Assembly: GCA_964615425.1 (NCBI GenBank)
Contig: CAZTOB010000018.1
Location: forward strand, 1-8,524
Length of the DNA: 8,524 nt
Origin: CAYLVJ01 sp964615425
Lineage (GTDB): Bacteria; Patescibacteriota; Minisyncoccia; Minisyncoccales; CAYTKG01
Reading direction: 5' to 3'
The notes below the pieces were generated by a model, which made no database searches, was not told where the DNA came from, and saw only the letters and a program-made list of their open reading frames with translations. The translations under genes and the position numbers were made by a program. Positions 1-6,200 of this stretch are shown one piece after another (position 1 is the first letter of the stretch; the number at the start of each line of letters is the position of its first letter).

Positions 1-2168
1 AGGTGGTGGAAAAATATGCTTTCAACCTGACCGATGAGGCCAAAAAGGGCAAACTGGATCCGGTGATAGGGCGGGAAAAGGAAACCAGAAGACTGATGCA
101 GGTTTTAGGTCGGAGAAGAAAAAACAATCCGGTTTTAATTGGTGAGGCGGGAGTGGGCAAGACTGCTATTGTGGAAGGTTTGGCCCAAAAGATAGCCAAA
201 GGAGAGGTGCCCGAAACACTAAAAGACAAAAACATTATTGCTTTGGACCTTGGTTCACTTGTAGCCGGGACCAGGTTCCGGGGTGAGTTTGAAAGCCGGA
301 TCAAGGCCTTACTCAAGGAGATAAAAAAGGCGGATGGTGACTACATACTTTTTATAGACGAACTTCACACCATCGTTGGGGCGGGTCAGGCTCAGGGAGC
401 GATGGACGCTTCCAACCTTTTGAAACCGGCTTTGGCGAGGGGCGAGCTTCGAGCAATCGGAGCTACGACTTTAAAGGAATATCAAAGACACATTGAACAG
501 GACCCCGCTTTGGAGCGGAGGTTCCAGCCTATTTTAGTTTCCGAGCCCTCTATTTCCGAAACAATCAATATTTTAAGGGGGCTGAAGGAAAAATATGAAC
601 TTCATCACGGTGTGAAAATTAAAGACGAAGCTTTGGTTGAGGCGGCGGAGCTTTCCGCCCGCTACATCACGGACCGGTTTTTACCCGATAAGGCGGTTGA
701 TCTTATGGACGAGGCCGCTTCTGCTTTGAGGTTGGAGATGGAGTCGCTGCCCAAAGACCTGGAGGAATCTAGAGCTGAGATACGTCAGTTGGAGATAGAA
801 AAAGAAGCCCTAAAAGAAAAGGAGGGTTCTGAAAAGAGATTGAAAGAAATTTCTAAAAAGCTTTCCAATCTCAAAGCGGAGTACGATGAATTGAATTCTC
901 AGTGGAGAGCGGAAAAAGAACTTATTGAAGAAATTAAGAATTTAAAAGAAAAAGCCGAATCTTTAGGCTTCGAAATAGACAGGGCGGAAAGAGCGGGAGA
1001 TCTTCAGAAAGCAGCGGAGATAAAATACAGCACTCTCCCCGAGACAAGGAAAAAAATCGAAGAAAAAGAGAAAAAGTTGGTGCAACTTCAAAAACAAAAC
1101 AAGACGGTGAGAGAGAAGGTTACCCCCCAAGACGTAGCCCAGGTTGTATCCCGCTGGACAGGGATTCCCGTAACCCGTCTTTTGGAAGAAGAGGCTGAAA
1201 AACTGGAGAGGATGGAGGAAACCCTGGCCGAGCGTGTTGTCGGGCAGAGAAAGGCCCTTAAAGCGATAGCAAACGCTATTAGAAGGAATAGAGTAGGTAT
1301 TTCTGAGCGCGGACGGCCGATGGGATCTTTTATGTTCCTCGGAGCCACCGGGGTGGGAAAGACAGAAACCGCTCGGGCTTTGGCTGAGTTTCTTTTTAAC
1401 GACGAAGATGCGATGGTCCGGCTTGACATGTCTGAATATATGGAAAAACATACTGTAAGCAAAATGATGGGTTCTCCTCCCGGCTATGTAGGTTATGAAG
1501 AAGGAGGGCAGTTGACGGAAAAGATAAGAAGAAGACCTTACAGTGTGGTTCTTTTGGATGAGATAGAAAAAGCACATCCTGAGGTATTCAACGTTTTGCT
1601 TCAGATTTTGGAAGACGGAAGGCTAACTGACGCCAAGGGAAGGGTTGTTTCTTTTAAAAACACCATTCTTATTATGACCTCCAATGTCGGAAGTAAGTAC
1701 ATTAGCGAAATGGGCGAGATCGGATTTTTGGGAGAAGATCAAAGGGAGGACAATGAAGCAGCCAAAGAAAAGATAAGAGAGGCTTTGCGGGACAGGTTCC
1801 GCCCCGAATTTTTAAACAGGGTGGACGAGATAATTATTTTTAACCAGTTGGACAAAGATGAGCTGAGGGAAATTGTTGATCTTGAACTTTTAAAGGTGAA
1901 AGAAAGATTGGAAGAGAAAGATATTGAGCTTGAATTCACTTCCGGAGCCAAAGATATTTTAACCGAAGAAGGTTATAACCCGAAATTAGGCGCCAGGCCC
2001 TTAAAGAGAGTGATTCAACGCAAGGTACTTGATCCCTTAGCTTTGGAAATGATAAGCGGCGCGGTAAATTCCGGCGATAAGGTTACGGTGCGTTCTAAAA
2101 AAGATGAACTTGTTCTTGATGTGAAGCGGGTTAGAAAAAAAGCAAAAGCTAAAGCTATGGCTTCTTAA
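1..2168 (+). CDS. clpB: ATP-dependent chaperone/disaggregase of the ClpB (Hsp100) family, 5'-truncated by the window edge
   Basis: ClpB hexamers thread aggregated proteins through a central pore using ATP, normally together with DnaK. The frame is open from the edge; 721 residues are visible, numbered from the GTG at position 3. The first residues (VEKYAFNLTDEAKKGKLDP) match the start of the D1 ATPase, so the N-terminal domain (about 150 residues) should lie upstream and the GTG is probably internal. D1: Walker A GEAGVGKT (47-54), Walker B ILFIDE (115-120), pore-loop aromatic F92 in RFRGEFE, arginine finger ERR (171-173). Residues about 250-372 form a long coiled-coil middle domain with ClpB hallmarks (WRAEKELI, RAGDLQKAAEIKYSTLPE); ClpC has only a short one. 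D2: Walker A GATGVGKT (447-454), pore loop GYVGYEEGG (494-502), Walker B VVLLDE (515-520), sensor-2 GARPLKR (663-669). Odd: an IGF tripeptide (573-575) within a ClpC-like insertion after TSNVGS, and a Lys/Ala-rich tail. ClpB is the best name; a ClpC-like protease partner cannot be excluded. Confidence 0.93.
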   Translation, partial: VVEKYAFNLTDEAKKGKLDPVIGREKETRRLMQVLGRRRKNNPVLIGEAGVGKTAIVEGLAQKIAKGEVPETLKDKNIIALDLGSLVAGTRFRGEFESRIKALLKEIKKADGDYILFIDELHTIVGAGQAQGAMDASNLLKPALARGELRAIGATTLKEYQRHIEQDPALERRFQPILVSEPSISETINILRGLKEKYELHHGVKIKDEALVEAAELSARYITDRFLPDKAVDLMDEAASALRLEMESLPKDLEESRAEIRQLEIEKEALKEKEGSEKRLKEISKKLSNLKAEYDELNSQWRAEKELIEEIKNLKEKAESLGFEIDRAERAGDLQKAAEIKYSTLPETRKKIEEKEKKLVQLQKQNKTVREKVTPQDVAQVVSRWTGIPVTRLLEEEAEKLERMEETLAERVVGQRKALKAIANAIRRNRVGISERGRPMGSFMFLGATGVGKTETARALAEFLFNDEDAMVRLDMSEYMEKHTVSKMMGSPPGYVGYEEGGQLTEKIRRRPYSVVLLDEIEKAHPEVFNVLLQILEDGRLTDAKGRVVSFKNTILIMTSNVGSKYISEMGEIGFLGEDQREDNEAAKEKIREALRDRFRPEFLNRVDEIIIFNQLDKDELREIVDLELLKVKERLEEKDIELEFTSGAKDILTEEGYNPKLGARPLKRVIQRKVLDPLALEMISGAVNSGDKVTVRSKKDELVLDVKRVRKKAKAKAMAS

Positions 2169-2887
2169 TGTTGAAAAAACTTTTAAAATATTTAATTTTT
2201 CTTTTTGTCGGACTTTTAGGGGGTATGCTTTGGCAGACGGTTGCCCTACCCTATTTAGCGGAGCAGCCTTCGACCAACGACTGGTGGTTTGTTCAAAACT
2301 ACCGCCAGGGAAAGGTGATTCTTTATCCGAAAGAAGAAAAAATAATAGAGGAAAACGAAGCGATCGTAGAAATGATAGAACAGGTTGAAGATTCTGTTTT
2401 TGGAGTTGAACTTGAAGGCTCGAAGTTCACTTCTTCCGGTTTGGTGTTAACCAACGACGGAGTGGCGGTTACCCTGGCGGAAAATATTCCGACCGGTTCC
2501 TCTGCTTCTTATTGGACAAAAGAAGAAAGCTTGGAGGGAGAAATTCAAAAAAGAGACTTGGAGCGAAATCTTCTTTTGATCAAATTAGAGGAAGAAGGAC
2601 TTAAGAGCGCAGGATTTGCTTCTTTGGATGATTTGAAAAAAGGAGAAAGGGTGTTTTTAGTCGGGGTGGAGTTTCACGAAGGTGATCCCAGCTGGGTGGT
2701 AAACGAAGGCGTGGTTAAAAATTTCGACCAAGACTTTATTTATACGAACATGAGGGAAAGCGATGTTTTGGACGGCAGTGTCTTATTTGATATTCAAGGC
2801 AGGGTGCTTGGAATAAACAGCGTAGGGATGGAAGGAGAGGTTATTTCCATTCCCATCTCCAAGGTGCGTGAATTTGCGGAACTTTAA
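2168..2887 (+). CDS. Membrane-anchored trypsin-fold (HtrA/S1C-like) protein, probably a catalytically inactive pseudoprotease
   Basis: A 239-aa protein. Residues 7-28 form one hydrophobic segment after MLKKLLK, so it is probably anchored by its N terminus with the rest outside the membrane. Residues about 65-239 follow the HtrA/DegP protease-domain pattern: TSSGLVLTNDGVAVTLAENI matches the usual G-F-I-x-x-x-D-G-x-V-V-T-N-x-H-V block, RNLLLIKL matches DLAVLKI, LKKGERVFLVG matches LKVGxxVxAIG, and LDGSVLFDIQGRVLGINS matches GNSGGPLxxxxGxVIGIN. In that alignment the catalytic His, Asp and Ser become E105, N134 and D202. No PDZ domain follows; the protein stops at the end of the protease fold. 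The ATG overlaps the upstream stop (TAATG) and no strong ribosome-binding site is visible, so translation is likely coupled to clpB. Fold assignment is fairly secure; the lack of activity is inferred from by-eye alignment. A role in binding peptides or misfolded extracytoplasmic protein is possible but unproven. Confidence 0.8.
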   Translation: MLKKLLKYLIFLFVGLLGGMLWQTVALPYLAEQPSTNDWWFVQNYRQGKVILYPKEEKIIEENEAIVEMIEQVEDSVFGVELEGSKFTSSGLVLTNDGVAVTLAENIPTGSSASYWTKEESLEGEIQKRDLERNLLLIKLEEEGLKSAGFASLDDLKKGERVFLVGVEFHEGDPSWVVNEGVVKNFDQDFIYTNMRESDVLDGSVLFDIQGRVLGINSVGMEGEVISIPISKVREFAEL

Positions 2888-2897
2888 ATAGTAATTA

Positions 2898-2925
2898 AAA
2901 AAACCGGGGAAACTTCCGGTTTTTT
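2898..2925. terminator. Putative bidirectional Rho-independent terminator between convergent genes
   Basis: The core stem pairs CCGG (2904-2907) with CCGG (2916-2919), optionally extended inward by two G-U pairs to an AAAC loop. It is flanked by a run of A on the left (2897-2903) and six T on the right (2920-2925), which lengthen the stem and supply a U-tract for transcripts in either direction. It starts 10 bases after the + strand stop and ends 19 bases before the stop of the converging minus-strand gene, the expected place for a shared terminator. The GC stem is short, so efficiency is uncertain. Confidence 0.75.
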
Positions 2926-2944
2926 AAGTAGAAAGATTTAAAAA

Positions 2945-3220
2945 TTAAGAATTGTTGCTCGTTTTAGCCTCAAGCAGACTGACTCTTTTTTCCAAATTGG
3001 CAAATTCTTCGCGGTCTACCTTTTTCTTTAAGTCGTGTTTGATGGACTCAACNNNNNNNNNNNNNNNNNNNNNNNNNNNNNNNNNNNNNNNNNNNNNNNN
3101 NNNNNNNNNNNNNNNNNNNNNNNNNNNNNNNNNNNNNNNNNNNNNNNNNNNNGTCTCTTCCGTTTTTTCGTCAAAACGGTGGGTAATTTTTTCTAAAAGT
3201 TTTTCGTTTTCTTTGGTCAT
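2945..3220 (-). CDS. Small coiled-coil protein of unknown function, interrupted by an assembly gap
   Basis: Two readable ends flank 100 unknown bases. The N-terminal 22 residues (MTKENEKLLEKITHRFDEKT, then EE) and the last 35 (starting VESIKHDLKKKVDREEF, followed by ANLEKRVSLLEAKTSNNS) are both charged, with Leu/Val/Ile spaced as in amphipathic heptads, so the whole is probably a coiled coil. No signal peptide or membrane segment is visible. The ATG is supported by AAGGT five bases upstream and by a consensus promoter just beyond it. The two ends are in the same frame if the gap is exactly 100 bases, but a round 100 usually means unknown length, so the true protein length is not known. I recognise no enzyme family; similar short coiled-coil proteins, often with internal repeats, occur in Patescibacteria genomes. 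Function is unassigned. It converges on the clpB unit and is separated from the giant gene upstream by 72 bases. Confidence 0.65.
   Translation of the reverse strand: MTKENEKLLEKITHRFDEKTEEXXXXXXXXXXXXXXXXXXXXXXXXXXXXXXXXXXVESIKHDLKKKVDREEFANLEKRVSLLEAKTSNNS
3053..3152. other. Assembly gap (100 N)
   Basis: An uninterrupted run of exactly 100 N lies inside the coiled-coil gene. A round 100 is the customary placeholder for a scaffold gap of unknown size, so distances and reading frame across it should not be trusted. Its presence also shows that the sequence is a draft scaffold, probably joined by read pairs. Confidence 0.98.
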
Positions 3221-3229
3221 ACTGACCTT

Positions 3230-3257
3230 ATTATAATTTATTGATTTTCAGTGTCAA
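3230..3257 (-). promoter_or_regulatory. Consensus sigma-70-type promoter for the coiled-coil gene
   Basis: Read on the minus strand, a perfect -35 box TTGACA (3257-3252) is followed by a 16-base AT-rich spacer and a perfect -10 box TATAAT (3235-3230). The start codon follows the -10 box after only nine bases (AAGGTCAGT). Transcription starting about seven bases below the -10 box would begin at or near A3223, leaving a leader of only a few bases and cutting off the AAGGT Shine-Dalgarno-like element (3229-3225). The transcript could therefore be nearly leaderless. The boxes are directly seen; the start point is inferred. Confidence 0.75.
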
Positions 3258-3292
3258 TTTCAAAAATTTAAATTACAAGAAGAGATTACTAG

Positions 3293-6200
3293 TCAAGGAC
3301 CGGGTTTGGACAAGAGAATCACTCCTTTTACTCCAGCAACGAGTATGTCTCTTTCGGGCGTGAAAATTATTTCTCTTGTTCCTCTGGTATTGCATCCGAG
3401 CGGTTTATTGCATTCGAGTTGCTCCTTAAAGTAAGAAACCTCTTCACTTGTTAAGTCCCAATACGGCATGTTCCAGCCAGCTTTTTTCCCCACAAAGAGT
3501 GCATTATTGGAGGCGGTTAAAACTTCTTGAGAATGGGGGACGCGAAACCTTTTTACTTCCTGTGTATGATAATCAACGTAACGAACAGAGCGAGATCCAC
3601 TTGAGGTGATTGTGTGAAAATATATTCCGTTGGGAGCGAGGACTAATCCGGGCCTGACCCACAGCCCTCCTTCTAAATTTCGGTGCATTAAGAGCTGAGC
3701 AGAGTCTAAATTTTCAACATCCCATATTTCTTCTCGGCTTGCGGGTACTTCGCTCAATCTTATTTCCCAAAGCTTTTTACCTGTAAAGAGGTAAAGATTT
3801 CCTTTCTCGTCCAAAGAAGGAGAAGTTAAAAGAGGCATAACCTCAAATCTTACTCTCCAGTTTAGTTCCCCCTGGTTGCTTAAAGAGTAAAGCTCATTCG
3901 AGGTGGTGAAATAAAGGTTTCCTTGGTTGTCGACTGCGGGGGAGAATTTGTAAGGAGCTGCTTCGGTAAAAACTTCTTTTAATTTGCACTCGAAATTGGG
4001 ATTTTCAAAGGTTTCGGGAGAATCTCCAGGACGAAAAGCCCATTCTACTTCCCCTTTTTTGTCAAAGGCGAAAATTAAAGGCTTTATCTCCTTGTCTTCT
4101 CCGTTTTCCTCAAAAAGACAGCTGCTTAAAACATACAAATTATCACCAGATGTCGTTATGTGTTGGTATCTTGGGGACTCTCCTAATTTCTTTTCCCAAA
4201 GTTTGTTGCCTAAAGGATCTAAGGCTACTACTCTGTAGGAAAAAGTGAAAATGGTGCCGTCGTCTCCAAGGACTAATTCATGAAAATATTCGTCTTCTTT
4301 GGGCGTGAAGACCCACTTTTCTTCGTAGTTTGAGGAAGCGTCTAAACAATGAACTTTCCCTTCACTTCTTAAATAGAGGTGATTATTTTGATCAAACCTT
4401 AAAAAAGTAGCGTTTCCGTCAAATATTTTTTCCACTGAATCATAGGGAGGTAAAGGAACTTGAATGTCGGCAAATCCACTTCTTTTGTTATCTTTTTTAA
4501 AGTGTGACCACCAGGGGTCCTCCGATGGCGGGTCGGTTTGAATTGGGTTAGAAAAGAAAACTCTTGAGCGGTTTCCTTTCTCATCTACGACTTGAAGAGA
4601 GAAGTAATAAGTTCTATCAAAAAGAAGGGGGGATACCAGTGTTTCCAGTTTATGAAAAGGAAAACTTTGAAAAACGTGAGCTTTTTCCCAGTTTTCTTCT
4701 GTTATTTCTTCCATACTGTAGCGCACTTCCCACGAAAGATTTTCCGGAATTACTTCTTTGTTCAATAATTCTCCTCCCCAAAACAACTCTACTTCGTTTC
4801 TTCCTACTTTTTCAGCTTCCACTTCCATGTTTTTCATACGTGGTTTTAGTGCGGCGCTGTTTTTCTTGCCCGGTGTTCCATTTACTGGGTTATCTGAAGC
4901 ATCGACCCCATTTCTCGTTATTTTATTATTTTTAGCCCAGTTTTGAGGATCAGAAGAGTTTTTGAAGGGGTCTACTCTTTCCATGGAAGGATTATCATCC
5001 TCTTTTTCGACAAACCATCCGTCAGCTACATCAACCCGGTCTATCTTCTCACCTTCACATCCCGGTGAAGAAAAAAGAATAATTTCACTTGGAGAGGTAT
5101 TGTTTAAAGAGATTGAGGAGTCCCAAACATCAACCAGGCTTTCTTCTTCTTCGTTTTTCAAGTCTTCTTTGTGGGTGGCGTAGACAAGGTATTCCTGAGG
5201 AGGGACAACAGTGTTTTGATAACCGTCGTTTTCGGCAAAATCAATGCACTCTTCGTTTTTAGCGCCGAAAATGGACCAATTTTTGACATCGACAGAAGTA
5301 TTGGAAGTATTTTTGAGTTCAAGCCATTCGTTGTGCGGGGAGGTCATCCCCATCCATGCGATTTCATTGATTACTACTTTGGGAGTGGTTTCTTTTTCTT
5401 CGAGATGGATTTCTAAAACAATGGGTTCGGAAAAGATATCATCCTTTTTAGCGAAGACGTCGTAAGGGTGAGGTCCCTCTTTGAGTGTCACTTCTTTCTC
5501 CCAATACGTTTCTTCTTGTTCCGTTTCTTCTCCGTTTACAAAAACTGTGGAGTTTGGTATTGTCTCTCCATGAAATATGATTTGTACCCCTTCTTTTTCC
5601 GGGTTTTGATCATTTTCGGAGGAAAACACATCTCCATTTTGAGGAAAAATAATTAAAGGAGGGGGAACCGTCTCAGTGGGAGGGGTTGGTTCTGGAAGAG
5701 GTTCTGGTTCTGGAGGAGGTTCTGGCTGCGGAGGGGGTGAGTTTTCTTCTTTCGGGGTTCCTCCTATCTCCTCTTCTCCGGTATAAGTATACCAGGAGAG
5801 ATCTCCTCCTCTTTCCATTGTTTTCTTTTCTTCGTTGTTTCCTGCCGGCCAATCAGGGGCAGCTATGACCCTGTCTTCTACTTGGCAGGTGCTGCTAAAA
5901 AGAGTGAGAGACTCGTCAGAGTTTCTTATTTGAGGTTTTGAATAAATTTGATCAGCGGTTTTATGAGGGACGGAGTCGTCATTGGTTCTTTCTAGAAGAA
6001 AAAAGTCACCTGGAGCCATGATTTTTTCATCTAAGATTATTCTTATATTTTCATTTTGGTTTATGAGCTGCCAGTTTTTCAGGGAAACTGGATGGTTGGA
6101 GATGTTTTTAAATTCAATCCACTCGTCGTTGTATGAAGTTGGTGTTCCCATCCAGGCCACCTCGTTTATTATCACTTTATCTTGAAGGGGTGGTTGTAAG

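Noticed and set aside
3..5. GTG as the true start of a short, N-domain-less ClpB isoform
   Set aside because: E. coli ClpB does have an internal start near this region, but the upstream sequence is not visible and the frame is open to the edge, so truncation by the window is the simpler reading.
963..1577. Long open frame on the minus strand inside clpB (204 codons), with a second one at 1088-1462
   Set aside because: Both lie antisense to highly conserved ClpB sequence. Their translations have no domain pattern and look like out-of-frame readings.
2952..3236. + strand open frame across the assembly gap
   Set aside because: It is antisense to the coiled-coil gene, depends on unknown bases, and has no coherent motif, whereas the minus strand has promoter, ribosome-binding-like site and heptads.
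3265..3274. AATTTAAATT palindrome downstream of the giant gene
   Set aside because: Ten AT-only bases with no loop or T-tract; not a credible terminator and easily expected by chance in AT-rich intergenic DNA.
3293..3295. TGA at the end of the giant gene as possible recoded UGA (code 25)
   Set aside because: The protein ends naturally after the last propeller strand, the downstream continuation is short AT-rich sequence without domain character, and no other gene needs UGA as an amino acid.
5657..5740. GGTTCTGG-type short repeats as a possible CRISPR or minisatellite
   Set aside because: They are explained by the Pro/Glu-rich protein linker; there are no regular spacers between repeat units.
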